A stretch of 64,000 nucleotides of DNA from JACVRW01 sp963846505 (GCA_963846505.1 CAWJWD010000004.1:310001-374000), one strand, 5' to 3'. Positions 27,301-34,968 are shown, counted from the stretch's first letter. The notes: a model not told the origin generated them from the letters alone. Program-made: numbers and translations.

Positions 27301-27994
27301 CAAGCGCCGCTCGGTAGGCGGCTCCTAGCTCGCGCTGGTGAACCATCACGGCCCGGGACTCGATCGCCACCACAGGCGGGGCGACATCGTCGTCGCCGAC
27401 ATCGGATGCGCGGATCGCGCCGTGCAGCAAGACGTGCGAGTGCAGCTGCGGGTCAGGTGGCCGATCGCCAACAGCTCGGGCAGTCGTATGCCGATAGACC
27501 GATGCGATGACCTCCGCGGGCCGCTCCCGAATAACAGTGCTGGGATCGACCCGGCGGCGCGTCATAGGAACATGCGCCACCGCGTGCTCGAGCGCCCGGT
27601 CGATCGCCTGCTCATGGGCCGCCTCGATCGCTCGCCGAACCTCGTCGGAGCCGAGCGCCCACACGACCGACACGGACTTCGGCGCAGAGAACGTCAGATC
27701 GATCGCAGCCGTCGCGGTACCCGACGAGCCGACCCGACGCAGCGCACGCGACGGATCGTTCGGATACCGGACGTTGAGGAGATTGCGCAGCTCCTGCTCC
27801 GACACCGGACGATCGGCATCGACATCGAGCAGACCGCGTCCGATGGCCCCCACCGCCCAACGCCCGGGAGCCTCCTGGCGCCCGTGCTTGTTGAGGTAGT
27901 AGTCGCCCCGCCCATCGCCGCCCTGGGTACGGGAAAGCAGGTACGTCGCATACGGCGAAGCGGACCCACCGGTGACCTTCTGGACCGTCAGCAC
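24365..27994 (-). CDS. MobF/TrwC-type conjugative relaxase-helicase
   Basis: 1209 residues from GTG (VLTVQKVTGG). The N-terminal TrwC relaxase domain has candidate nicking tyrosines at about 15-33 (PYATYLL, GDYYLNK), the family motif DLTFSAPKSVSVVWAL and the three-His metal site DPQLHSHVLLH (about 180-190). The C-terminal half is a RecD/TraI-like helicase: Walker A IQGQAGTGKSTT (about 561-570), TVIHDECALAA, and late SLSDDRDLELAADRL and YVALTRGRDQHHLV. It nicks at oriT, stays covalently bound to the strand and unwinds it for transfer. A coiled, basic C-terminal region follows. Confidence 0.93.
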   Translation of the reverse strand: MLTVQKVTGGSASPYATYLLSRTQGGDGRGDYYLNKHGRQEAPGRWAVGAIGRGLLDVDADRPVSEQELRNLLNVRYPNDPSRALRRVGSSGTATAAIDLTFSAPKSVSVVWALGSDEVRRAIEAAHEQAIDRALEHAVAHVPMTRRRVDPSTVIRERPAEVIASVYRHTTARAVGDRPPDPQLHSHVLLHGAIRASDVGDDDVAPPVVAIESRAVMVHQRELGAAYRAALADRLRDLGYAIERSTGRDGRYFEVRGVPRSVIEWFSSRHREVRERIEWRKLERLHGLRRLARLDGQQGEEARTRLAGVQRDFAVLRAEGDGLASEVLRAGGAVNEAEYDLLERRDGVLDLSRRVDAVGDLARVRLGEIERWGGRLSPAQERVVAIESRAPKGPETHGDLDREWGTAASTLGFDARDAQSLQGAGPEPSPDRAELRRTTATNLTGRRATFVRREARAIALETATSEREADGLLRELYEAGSLVALEQERWTTAQQRELETRVLADAAMLARGRVEPVPSELVAAEVDHLNTQFAAAGGLAAEQEAAIRAATSDRQLVAIQGQAGTGKSTTLIAAARAESLADRQVIVTSTGGQAAERLASDLRAAGVPAEALSTRALEAACHTGSLRLGPDTTVIHDECALAATDEQRFLFSACLDGGARLVEVGDSQQSTPVAAGGLIEHVERLAADAGVFVALERIVRSRDEADREMQRALRVGDTGAAVESLEMRERLTLATTKAEAADRAVDLWEAHRHHPDGALVICEGSNDLVDELNARLQAVRSEHDELDPNAIALRGRPYDLHVGDQVVIRAQFHDTEHGTIRNGERATITSIDEGRALLSLSDDRDLELAADRLKEADVRLAYAQHAHPAQGVTTGVAIDLFTALSTRRGQYVALTRGRDQHHLVTSCEDLQVDHTEPRATALAALAAHLRRDEPEIPSIEFEEAPSAPVRGVEATPPTPSRRVEALRVVAEIAGREVAEQTRDTLARADLDSLVNGTAKELSSRSADLHAGLRSAVSRAARAEVRAQQERRLRDRLASAQARLDAARAARAPGRKLWNRAADSLSDSQIHRCQAAVDDITARLADLTASGERPEVAPKPDETLQTALEYVTTETMLDDQLRESAQVEYLAAIIEPPAAVLDRVGPRPSEPVARELWDRNVMLLERHRNETGDYPPPDVPIDLATERSGGSRHPSTPPPSEPEDFYTIDL

Positions 27995-28267
27995 AGAAGG
28001 GACGTCGGGATGGCGCGGTTTAGCACCCCCCTGGGTGCGTAGAGTGTATGCGGCTGCCGTTGGCAGGTTGGGGAGCCGTTGGTGCTGCGCGGGACGGCGT
28101 CGGGGGCGCGGCGAGCGAGGCCGGCTGAGGATGGTGCCTGCGGCGAGGCGGGCGCGGCGGCTGCGGCGCAGGGGAACGGGGAAGAAAGTGCGGTCGCGAG
28201 CGCGGGACGGCGAGCGTCGAGGAGGCGCGGGGCAGACTGGGGCTCGGTGCTGCGGTGACGTTGGGAA
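27995..28267. other. Region upstream of the relaxase gene, candidate oriT
   Basis: 273 bases without a supported gene. It holds an inverted repeat, GCACCC (28023-28028) and GGGTGC (28033-28038), then CGGCT (28051-28055) with AGCCG (28074-28078), and GCCGTTGG occurring twice (about 28056 and 28075). MobF relaxases commonly have oriT next to their gene with inverted repeats beside the nick, so this is the best placed candidate. No nick sequence can be named. Confidence 0.35.
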
Positions 28268-28785
28268 CTAGCTCGCCACGGTCGGACGGACGTCGTAGTC
28301 CCCCGTCGTGGTCGGGATCGCGACCGGGCCGCCCACGAACTCGATGGTGGCGCTGGGGTAACGGTTGGACAGCACCGCGCCGACGGCATCGGCCACGGCG
28401 ACGCGCGGGTCGAACGTGGCCGGGTCCACGTCATCTCGGCATCCGTCTCGACCACTACGACGAAGGCGACGGCGCGCTTTCGGATGGGCCAGCCTTGAAC
28501 GGGCCCGCGCTCGCCGTGGGTGGAGAAGGTAGAGGTCGAGATGGCGGATCCGCTCGCCCTCAGATGACCGCAGGTAACCATCCGGGGCGTGGTAGTAGGT
28601 GCTGGCGATGTCGACGAGCTCGCCCGTGATCCTCCCGCGGATCACGTCGGGGTATTTGCTCGGGCGGTGGGAGTACGGGTTGCCCATTCCGAGCCGCGCC
28701 CGATGTAGGTGTAGGTGCCGCGCCGGGCATCGCGGACGTTGACCACGCGCGCCAGGGCCGGCTCGGCTGCGACCTCGGCGGTCAC
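28268..28785 (-). pseudogene. DUF4326-like gene broken by about three single-base shifts
   Basis: The coding frame starts at GTG 28785 (GTGA overlap with the upstream gene) as VTAEVAAEPALARVVNVRDA then YTYIGRGSEW. It must shift near 28685 to continue GNPYSHRPSKYPDVIRG; together these make the DUF4326 motif YIGRG...GNP. It shifts again near 28525 into GERGPVQGWPIRKRAVAFVV and back near 28435 into DVDPATFDPRVAVADAVGAV to the stop at 28268. Third-position GC is high in each stitched part and low in the unshifted reading, which supports real coding sequence interrupted by indels. Either a decayed gene or sequencing errors. Confidence 0.6.
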
Positions 28786-29432
28786 CCGACCATCGAGGCC
28801 GCGTGCGCGGCGGCGTCGGCCAGGGCCTCGCGCTCGCAGGGGTGGACGCGGCAGTAGCAGCTCGTCAGCGTGCCGTGCAGCCGCGCGAGCTCGGCGACGA
28901 ACGCCGGGGCTGCCTTCATCCGCTCCCAGAGCATCCGCTTGTACGCGCGCCGGGCGTCGGCGCGACTCATCGTCTTGCCCTTCCCCAGCGGGTAGCCCTG
29001 GTGGTAGGGGTTCGGGTACTTCCGGATCGCCCGGCACCGCGCGTCACCGCACCCATGGATCTCGTCGTCGACGAACTTCGTCTGCTTCCCGTCGAGCGTC
29101 TCGCTGCTGTAGCTCGCGTCCGACCCGTACCCGTCGACCTCGTCGTCGCGGACGCTGCTCGCCGGCCCTGCCGCCAGCGCCGCGCTGACGTCCTTGGCCT
29201 CGGTCCTGCGCTCGACCTGATGGGAGCGCTTGCGTCCCTTGAGCCGGTCGATCTGAGCGACCGCCTGGTCGAACGTCTGCGGCTTCTCGTAGGTCATCCC
29301 GCGCTCGTCGGCGAGCTTCGCGATCAAGGTCAGCTGCGCGGGAGTCGCGGGGCATTCGCTCCAACGCCGAGTCCTCCGGTTCCCGGTCTGAGTGGTGGTC
29401 GTGGCTGGTGCCTGGCTGGTCGGTCGTTCCAT
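28782..29432 (-). CDS. DUF4326-type plasmid protein with N-terminal DUF3072-like segment
   Basis: 216 residues. The N-terminal part CPATPAQLTLIAKLADERGM to FDQAVAQIDRLKGR resembles the short DUF3072-type repeat. The C-terminal part (YPNPYHQGYPLGKGKTMSRA, DARRAYKRMLWERM, ARLHGTLTSCYCRVHPCERE) matches the second half of DUF4326, including the paired Cys of the CWCxPxxCHG-like motif in altered form (CYCRVHPCERE). DUF4326 proteins are common on phages and plasmids and of uncertain function. The GTG of the broken gene downstream overlaps its stop. Confidence 0.62.
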   Translation of the reverse strand: MERPTSQAPATTTTQTGNRRTRRWSECPATPAQLTLIAKLADERGMTYEKPQTFDQAVAQIDRLKGRKRSHQVERRTEAKDVSAALAAGPASSVRDDEVDGYGSDASYSSETLDGKQTKFVDDEIHGCGDARCRAIRKYPNPYHQGYPLGKGKTMSRADARRAYKRMLWERMKAAPAFVAELARLHGTLTSCYCRVHPCEREALADAAAHAASMVG

Positions 29433-29451
29433 GAGAGCGCCGTCAGCACCG

Positions 29452-29562
29452 GCCGGGCAGGGCCGGAATCCGAGCGCAGCGAGGACCCCGCAAGGGGAGG
29501 CCCGCCCCGGCAGGGGCCGGCGAAGCCGGCGCGAAGCGCGGGCCTTGAAGGCTCTGCCCGGC
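29452..29562 (-). promoter_or_regulatory. Multi-branched structured leader before the DUF4326 operon
   Basis: Begins 20 bases upstream of the ATG at 29432. Outer arms GCCGGGCAG (29452-29460) and CTGCCCGGC (29554-29562); middle arms GGCCCGC (29499-29505) and GCGGGCC (29538-29544); inner hairpins CCGGC-GAA-GCCGG and CCCC-GCAA-GGGG. It is the largest member of the leader family described in the findings. The remaining bases to 29724 show nothing further. Confidence 0.55.
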
Positions 29563-29724
29563 TGGTGCCAGGCTGGCGAACTTGGAACGCCCGATCAGCC
29601 GGCCCGCCGCCCCCTACCCGAAAGCGACAGGCCGGCACCAAGCAACGGTCCAGGGATCACAATCGTCAGGCACCACCCCCTGCCGACGCATCAGCGTCGG
29701 GGCCGGTGAGGTTGAGAGCCGTGA

Positions 29725-29979
29725 TCACTGCCTTGCCGCGGTGTCGTAGATCAGGACGAATCCCGGCCCGACGCGCAGCACGTAGCCGGCCGCTTCGTCG
29801 TGGCGGACTGCGTCGATGCGCAGCGGACCGGACGGCTCGCCGGCGGTCAAGTCGTGGTTGACCGCATACCCATCGATGTCTTCCCCAGCGGCGAGGCGGT
29901 GGTAGACGGCGTCGGGATCGCCCTCGGTGACATACAGGCCACCGGGGAAGGTGATGATGAAGATGATCGTCGGCGGCAT
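29725..29979 (-). CDS. Small hypothetical plasmid protein
   Basis: 84 residues from ATG at 29979, chosen because GGAGG lies 6 to 7 bases upstream. Sequence features: MPPTIIFIITFPGGLYVTEG, DPDAVYHRLAAGEDIDGYAV, and RHDEAAGYVLRVGPGFVLIY at the end. It is probably a small beta-rich cytoplasmic protein. No family recognised. It follows a structured leader like its neighbours. Confidence 0.7.
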   Translation of the reverse strand: MPPTIIFIITFPGGLYVTEGDPDAVYHRLAAGEDIDGYAVNHDLTAGEPSGPLRIDAVRHDEAAGYVLRVGPGFVLIYDTAARQ

Positions 29980-29999
29980 CGCCGTCCTCCTGCGAAGGG

Positions 30000-30072
30000 C
30001 GCCCGCCCGGTGCGGGGCCTTGGCCGTCGCCGCCGCACCCGCAGGGTGCGAGACTGACGACGGGCAGGCCCC
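30000..30072 (-). promoter_or_regulatory. Nested-hairpin leader before the 84-residue gene
   Basis: Three concentric arms: GGGGCC (30014-30019) with GGCCCC (30067-30072); CCGTCG (30024-30029) with CGACGG (30058-30063); CGCACCC (30034-30040) with GGGTGCG (30044-30050), loop GCA. A separate GC hairpin lies between it and the gene. Confidence 0.6.
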
Positions 30073-30156
30073 GCGCCCGGAGGGCACGGCCCGAGGTGGG
30101 CTTCACCCGATGGTGCGAGGGACGAGCGCGCAGGCTCGCCCCTCGCGTAGGGCGGG

Positions 30157-31260
30157 CTAGTTGGCGACCAGCTCGAAGGCGCGGGCCTTCATGTCCCCCG
30201 GGTCGTCGACCGCGGCGCGGAACGTGCGTTCGCGTTGGGAGCGATTGCCGAGCTGACGCTCATTGCTGCCGCCGTACCAGTCGACGTGCTCGCAGATCGC
30301 GTTGTACAGCGCCCACTTGGACCCAGGCGCGTTCCCGGCCGTCGGGCCGCGGAAGATCTCGGTGATCGCGTCGCGCGCGACGGTGCGGCTCTTGCGCGTC
30401 CTCGGGGTCATCGAGTCGTCGGTCGGGTACAGCTGGCGGAGGACCGCTTGGACCTTGTCGACCGTGACGCGCTCAGACGCCAGGCGGTCGCCCATCGCCT
30501 TGAACTGCTTGGGGTAGTCGACGGTGATCGCGAGCGCCATCCGTGCGTCGACGAGCGCCCTGGAGGCATTGCCGGAGTGCTTGACGGTGAAGGACTGCCG
30601 CGCCCGTCCAACAGCCGCGTGCAGGGTGTTCTGGCAGACCACCCGGATCGGCGTCACGATCCCGCGCACGGGACCGTTGCCGTCGTGGCGAGTGTCGACG
30701 CAGAGGTAGGTCTCGACGGTGTCGCCGCCGATCTTGATCCACTCGGGGACCTTCGCGATGACCCAGACCCTGCGGCCACCCCACAGGCTGCCGGCGGTCT
30801 CGAAATGCAGCTCCGAGCCGATGAGGTTCGAGAGGAACGCGAACGCCTCCCGGTTGTTGACGATCTCGTAGCCGGTCGAGACGATGCCCAGCGGCTCGCC
30901 GTTATCGCTGCGGAGATTGACCCGCTGGTTGCGCAGCCCCGGGTTCGGGTCGAGCTCGACGTCCGATCCCCCGCGTTCGCGCTTGGGCGAATCGGGGATG
31001 CGCGAGATGATGCCCGGCTCGTCGTCTGGGGTGAGCGCGACCGCCGTGCGGTCCTCGCCGAGCGCGTCGATTGCCCGCAAGGACAGATCATCGGGCACCC
31101 CGAAGTACACGGGCGCCTGGAGCACCTCCCAATTCAGACCGGCGAGCGTCAGCGCCTCGTCGATCGACGAGGGCCGCCGGTCGAGGACCACGCCGAGACC
31201 GTGCCACGGCTTCTCGCGGACGCTGAACATCGTGTCCGTTTCGGTAAGACCTGCGGGCAT
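30157..31260 (-). CDS. DUF932 family plasmid/phage protein
   Basis: 367 residues from ATG at 31260 with GGAGG close upstream. It begins MPAGLTETDTMFSVREKPWH then GLGVVLDRRPSSIDEALTLA, the usual opening of DUF932 (TIGR03299-type) proteins. Later conserved parts are GIVSTGYEIVNNREAFAFLS, GRRVWVIAKVPEWIKIGGD, RIVCQNTLHAAVGRARQSFT and NERQLGNRSQRERTFRA. DUF932 proteins occur widely on plasmids and phages; their function is not established. It is preceded by two tandem nested hairpins. Confidence 0.9.
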   Translation of the reverse strand: MPAGLTETDTMFSVREKPWHGLGVVLDRRPSSIDEALTLAGLNWEVLQAPVYFGVPDDLSLRAIDALGEDRTAVALTPDDEPGIISRIPDSPKRERGGSDVELDPNPGLRNQRVNLRSDNGEPLGIVSTGYEIVNNREAFAFLSNLIGSELHFETAGSLWGGRRVWVIAKVPEWIKIGGDTVETYLCVDTRHDGNGPVRGIVTPIRVVCQNTLHAAVGRARQSFTVKHSGNASRALVDARMALAITVDYPKQFKAMGDRLASERVTVDKVQAVLRQLYPTDDSMTPRTRKSRTVARDAITEIFRGPTAGNAPGSKWALYNAICEHVDWYGGSNERQLGNRSQRERTFRAAVDDPGDMKARAFELVAN

Positions 31261-31274
31261 GAATGCCTCCTGAT

Positions 31275-31438
31275 TCAGTGCCCCGCCCGGCGCGGGGCTG
31301 TGGCCACCCGCGCCGCACCCGCAGGGTGCGATTCTGCGGTGGCCCCAGCCCGCGCCGGAGCCGACGCGCCGACTGTGCAGCGGCGCGGCCAGGAGCGACC
31401 GCTCGCGCCGCACCCGAACGGGTGCGATCCTCGGGCGG
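31275..31438 (-). promoter_or_regulatory. Two tandem nested-hairpin leaders before the DUF932 gene
   Basis: Proximal copy: GGGCTG (31295-31300) with CAGCCC (31346-31351); GGCCACC (31302-31308) with GGTGGCC (31338-31344); GCACCC (31315-31320) with GGGTGC (31324-31329), loop GCA; plus a CCCCG/CGGGG hairpin at about 31281-31297. Distal copy: CCGCTCG (31399-31405) with CGGGCGG (31432-31438) and CGCACCC (31409-31415) with GGGTGCG (31420-31426). Confidence 0.62.
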
Positions 31439-31460
31439 CGAAGACCAGTGGCGAGCCGCG

Positions 31461-31673
31461 TCAGCAAGGCCAGGTCTGCCACGCCAGCCAGCCCGGCGGG
31501 TACCTCTCGACGTGGTGGATGGCGAGACGCGCGAAGAGCACGGCCGTCTGCCACTCCTTGCCCTGAGGGGCCAGCCCGTCGTTGACCGGGATCGGATCTA
31601 GCTGGCGGCCGTAGCGGTCCACTGGGATGCACCAGAAGGGCTCATCAACGATGAGCTGGAGCTGATCGTCCAT
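31461..31673 (-). CDS. Small hypothetical plasmid protein
   Basis: 70 residues from ATG at 31673: MDDQLQLIVDEPFWCIPVDR, then YGRQLDPIPVNDGLAPQGKE, then WQTAVLFARLAIHHVERYPP. No family recognised. Rich in aromatic residues and probably a compact cytoplasmic protein. It lies between the OmpR-type gene and the DUF932 leader on the same strand. The start is chosen on sequence character; no strong ribosome-binding site is obvious. Confidence 0.55.
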   Translation of the reverse strand: MDDQLQLIVDEPFWCIPVDRYGRQLDPIPVNDGLAPQGKEWQTAVLFARLAIHHVERYPPGWLAWQTWPC

Positions 31674-31722
31674 CAGGCGATCCACTGCGCGGGCGCGTGA
31701 GAGCGCCGATCGCCGGCGTCGG

Positions 31723-32439
31723 TCATGCGACGAGGTGAAACGGAGCGAGGCGGTAGCCCGCGCCGCGCGAGGGTGCGACAAAGCCCCGCGCGCCAGCGGC
31801 GGCGAGCCGGGCGCGCAAGCGCGAAGCACATGTGGCGACCGTGCGGGTGCGAGTCGGGGCGTGCCAGCCCCACACGTCGCGCAGCAGCTCCTCGGGGGCG
31901 ACCACTCGGGTCGGCTCGCGGCCTAGCCGTGCGAGGAGGTCGAACTCCTTGCGGCTCAGCGAGACCGCCTGTCCGGCGTACTGCGCGGTGCGGCTGGAGA
32001 GGTCGATGAGCAGCTCGCCGATGCGCAGCCGCTCCGGCGTGTGGGTCGCTCGGCAGCGAGCGAGGATGCGCGCGAGCCGCGCGCGAAGGACAGCGGGAGG
32101 GCAGTCGACCGCCTGGAACTCGTCGGCGCCGGCATCGAGCGCGCTCAGTTCGCACAGCTCGCCAACGGTCGAGCTGAGCACCACGACCGGCATGCTCGCA
32201 TCCACCCCGGCAGCGGTCGCGCGCATGGCACGAAGCGCTCGCACGATCGCGAGGGAGTGGACAAGGTCGGGCATGTCGGCCAACAGCAGGGCAGTCGGTG
32301 CCCTCGTGCCGAGCAGCAGCATCAACTGCCGCTCCGCGGTCGCGGTGTGCGCGCAGTAGCCGTCGATCTCTAGCCGCCGTGCGAGGTCGGCGGCCAGCAC
32401 GTCGTCACTGGCGGCGACGAGGATCAAGTCGTCGAACAT
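31723..32439 (-). CDS. OmpR-type response regulator-like transcription factor
   Basis: 238 residues from ATG at 32439, with GGGGGA upstream. The N-terminal receiver-like domain is degenerate (LILVAASDDVLAADLARRLE; TALLLADMPDLVHSLAIVRA; MPVVVLSSTVGELCELSALD), with a possible phospho-acceptor Asp in LLADMPD but weak support for the acidic pocket. The C-terminal winged helix is canonical: LIDLSSRTAQYAGQAVSLSR, KEFDLLARLGREPTRVVAPE, ELLRDVWGW and TRTVATCASRLRARL. No kinase gene lies next to it, so it may act without phosphorylation to control the plasmid block. Confidence 0.8.
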   Translation of the reverse strand: MFDDLILVAASDDVLAADLARRLEIDGYCAHTATAERQLMLLLGTRAPTALLLADMPDLVHSLAIVRALRAMRATAAGVDASMPVVVLSSTVGELCELSALDAGADEFQAVDCPPAVLRARLARILARCRATHTPERLRIGELLIDLSSRTAQYAGQAVSLSRKEFDLLARLGREPTRVVAPEELLRDVWGWHAPTRTRTVATCASRLRARLAAAGARGFVAPSRGAGYRLAPFHLVA

Positions 32440-32456
32440 CGGTCCCCCTGAACTCG

Positions 32457-32520
32457 GCCCCGCCCGGTGCGGGGCGACGACGGCCGCGATGCACGCCGTA
32501 GGCGTGCCAGGATCGGGCCG
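32457..32520 (-). promoter_or_regulatory. Hairpin pair before the OmpR-type gene
   Basis: Proximal hairpin GCCCCG (32457-32462) with CGGGGC (32470-32475). Distal nested element CGGCC (32481-32485) with GGCCG (32516-32520) around GCACGCC (32491-32497) and GGCGTGC (32501-32507), loop GTA. Same plan as the other leaders of this block. Confidence 0.58.
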
Positions 32521-32557
32521 TCGAGTCCTGCAACGGGCGGACCGGCGGTCGCTACAA

Positions 32558-33178
32558 CTAGCGGTCGAGTTCGGCGAGGGTCGCGAGCGCGCGGGGAAGG
32601 TTGGTGTCGCGCCAGCGCATCCAGCCGGTCCCGTCGACCGACGTGCAGCCAAGCGCCTGCGCGTAGGCGAGCCGGCACTCGGAGTTGACGCGGCCCATGT
32701 GGACGGGAAGGCCGCGCTGGTGGGCATGGTCGACGAGGCGGTGAAGGGGTTCGGCTTGTGCGGAACTCCTCAGACGCGCCGCCGATGAATAGAGGATCGA
32801 CCGTGCTCCACCCGGGAAAGCGGGGCTCGTGCTCGGGGGCCGGCTCCTGCAGCACGTAGGCGACGGGAAGCCCTCGGGCCTTGATCTGCGGCGCCCACTC
32901 CTCAAACAGGAGGTCGGTCAGGCCGGCGTCGCCGACGACATCGGGGGAGGCGACCCACATGCACCCGGGCAGGCCCGCGAGCTTGTCGAGCATGCGGGCA
33001 AAGCGGCGCTCGCGCTCGTGCGACCAGCCGCCGAATCCGTCGTTGTCGGCAGCCCACAGGATGCCCAGCTTGGCTGTGTCGGCGGCGCGCTCACAGCTGC
33101 GGGCTGCAGGAGCCGACCGAGGTTGGGGTGCGCGTAGCGGACCATCTGCGGGATGGACTGAGTAGCGAGCAAGAGCAT
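32558..33178 (-). pseudogene. TGT/DpdA-like gene with two frameshifts
   Basis: Starts MLLLATQSIPQMVRYAHPNL then GRLLQP at ATG 33178. A one-base loss in a C run near 33105 is needed to continue RSCERAADTAKLGILWAADN, DGFGGWSHERERRFARML, ASPDVVGDAGLTDLLFEEWA. A second shift near 32765 gives HRLVDHAHQRGLPVHMGRVN, then SECRLAYAQALGCTSVDGTG and ending NLPRALATLAELDR. The late GRVNS...GC.SVDGT...NLPRAL pattern resembles phage and plasmid tRNA-guanine transglycosylase relatives (DpdA) that insert 7-deazaguanines into DNA. Family call is moderate, and the frames as given are broken. Confidence 0.5.
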
Positions 33179-33193
33179 GATCGAGACTCCAGG

Positions 33194-33236
33194 CCCCGGG
33201 AGGGCGCCGGGGACGGCGTCGCGCGCCGCCCCCGGC
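33194..33236 (-). promoter_or_regulatory. Nested hairpin before the TGT/DpdA-like gene
   Basis: CCCCGG (33194-33199) with CCGGGG (33207-33212), or alternatively GCCGGGG (33206-33212) with CCCCGGC (33230-33236) enclosing GGCG/CGCC. The two folds share an arm and are mutually exclusive, as in an attenuator. Confidence 0.5.
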
Positions 33237-33249
33237 GTCCGAGTGGCCG

Positions 33250-34968
33250 CTACGCCGCGATGGGGACCTCCTCGCCGGGGACCGTGGCCGGCTCGTCCGC
33301 GGCGGCGCCGCCGTTGCCGTTCGGGGCGATCGGCGTCACCGTGGCGCTGGACGCGGGCGCGTCGTCGTCGCCGGGGTTGGCGATCTCGTGGCGGACCTGC
33401 TTGAGCGTCGGCGGCTCGCACCCGCGGGTCAGGCGCTTAAGCGCCTTCAGCGCCTTGTCATCGCGCCCCTTCCGCAGCGGCGAGGCGATGCGGCGCGACA
33501 TCGGCAGGGCCTCGGCGGCCGCGTACTCCGCCGCGGCGAGCGCGATCACCAGGCGCTTGGCCATCTCCTCGGCGGTCTTGGCCTTCTCGAACCAGTCCCA
33601 GAAGCGAGTGGCCAGCTCCTCGGTCTGCTCGCCGATGTACTGGCTCGAGCCGACGTAGTGGACCTTCGTCTTCTTGTTCTTGAGGATCTCGACGGTCTGC
33701 CAGCCCTCCAGCACGAGCCGCAGGCCGGCGCCGGCGAGCTCGGCGACGCTGTACGCGCCCGCCGCGCGCCCCATCGAGTAGCTCGCGGGCTGACCGAGGA
33801 TCGTGTAGGCGCACAGCTGCACGAAGCCCTTGTCGAGACCCTCGACCTTGACCTTCTCGGCGAGCCGGCGGCCGAGGTCGAGATTCGCTGCGCGCGCCTG
33901 CTTGGCGATCTTCTGGTCACGCACGCGCTGCTTGCGGCGCTTGGCCTTCTCAGCCTCCCGCGCCGTCTCGGCGCGAGACTGGTTCGCCTCGATCTGCGCC
34001 TGCCGCTCGGCGGACCGTTCCAGGCGCGCGCCCTCCTCGGCCATCTCGCGGTCGAGCACGGCGAGGACCATCTCGGTCGCCATCTCCGTGTCGCAGATCA
34101 CCCCCGGGCCGTAGCCGGTCTCGTCGTGGTCGGCGTAGAGCACACCGGCCGCGTTGGCGCGATCGAGCTCCTCGTTGGTGAACTGCGGCGCCCACGAGTA
34201 GAAGTGGTCGGTCAGCAGCGCGACCTTCTCCGTCGCAGCGGGGTCGAGGTCGAGCTTGGACACGTCGATGTGACTCGTGGGCCAGAGGCCGTCCGTGCCC
34301 TGCCGCCCGCTGACGGCGTACATCGCGCTGTCGGGGTCGATCGGACCCGTCACCTCGCACGCGATCAGCTCGACGAGCGCTGGGGAGAACCCCGCGATGC
34401 GGCACAGCTCGGGCACGGTGCTCAGCGGCGCGGCGTCGGTCCCCACGACCGCCTGCACGGCCTCGGGGAGCTTGAGGAGCTCCAGCCGCATGGTCACGTA
34501 CTTCTGCGAGACGCCGTACCGCTTGGCGATGGAGCGCTTGGACTTGCCCAGCTCGATCAGCTTGGCGAAGCCGCGCGCCTCCTCGCACGGGGTCAGCGAC
34601 CGCCGGTGGTGCGCGCTGGACAGCGCCAGCTCGACCGCCTCGATCTCGGTCATGTCAGCGCGCAGGTCGATCGGGATCTCCGTCCAGCCCAGCTCGTCGG
34701 CCTCGCGCAGCCGGCGCTCGCCGTCGACCACGATCAGCTCGTCGCCTTCCCCCGGGCGCACGGTGATCGCGAAGTCGAGGCCCCGCTCGGCCATCGACTT
34801 CCTGAGGTCGGCCCGCCCGCCGTCGAAGTCCAGACGCGGGTTGAACTGGACGACGATCCGGCTGCGCGGCACGGTCGGCGCCTGCACAGCCGACAACGGC
34901 TCCTCGGGGTTGGCGCTGGACGCGGTAGCACCGTTGACCGCGTCGGTATGAGTCGTGGCGGTAGTCAC
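33250..34968 (-). CDS. ParB-family partition/regulatory protein
   Basis: About 572 residues. GTG at 34968 is preferred because AAGGAGG lies 5 bases upstream; an in-frame ATG at 34983 contains that site. The ParB/Srx domain covers about 35-125 (SRIVVQFNPRLDFDGGRADL, LIVVDGERRLREADELGW, HHRRSLTPCEEARGFAKLIE), followed by the HTH KSKRSIAKRYGVSQKYVTMR. The central region carries a charged helix (ERSAERQAQIEANQSRAETA). The rest is a plasmid-specific extension, making it longer than chromosomal ParB. No ParA gene is visible beside it. It probably binds centromere-like sites and may regulate the block. Confidence 0.88.
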   Translation of the reverse strand: MTTATTHTDAVNGATASSANPEEPLSAVQAPTVPRSRIVVQFNPRLDFDGGRADLRKSMAERGLDFAITVRPGEGDELIVVDGERRLREADELGWTEIPIDLRADMTEIEAVELALSSAHHRRSLTPCEEARGFAKLIELGKSKRSIAKRYGVSQKYVTMRLELLKLPEAVQAVVGTDAAPLSTVPELCRIAGFSPALVELIACEVTGPIDPDSAMYAVSGRQGTDGLWPTSHIDVSKLDLDPAATEKVALLTDHFYSWAPQFTNEELDRANAAGVLYADHDETGYGPGVICDTEMATEMVLAVLDREMAEEGARLERSAERQAQIEANQSRAETAREAEKAKRRKQRVRDQKIAKQARAANLDLGRRLAEKVKVEGLDKGFVQLCAYTILGQPASYSMGRAAGAYSVAELAGAGLRLVLEGWQTVEILKNKKTKVHYVGSSQYIGEQTEELATRFWDWFEKAKTAEEMAKRLVIALAAAEYAAAEALPMSRRIASPLRKGRDDKALKALKRLTRGCEPPTLKQVRHEIANPGDDDAPASSATVTPIAPNGNGGAAADEPATVPGEEVPIAA

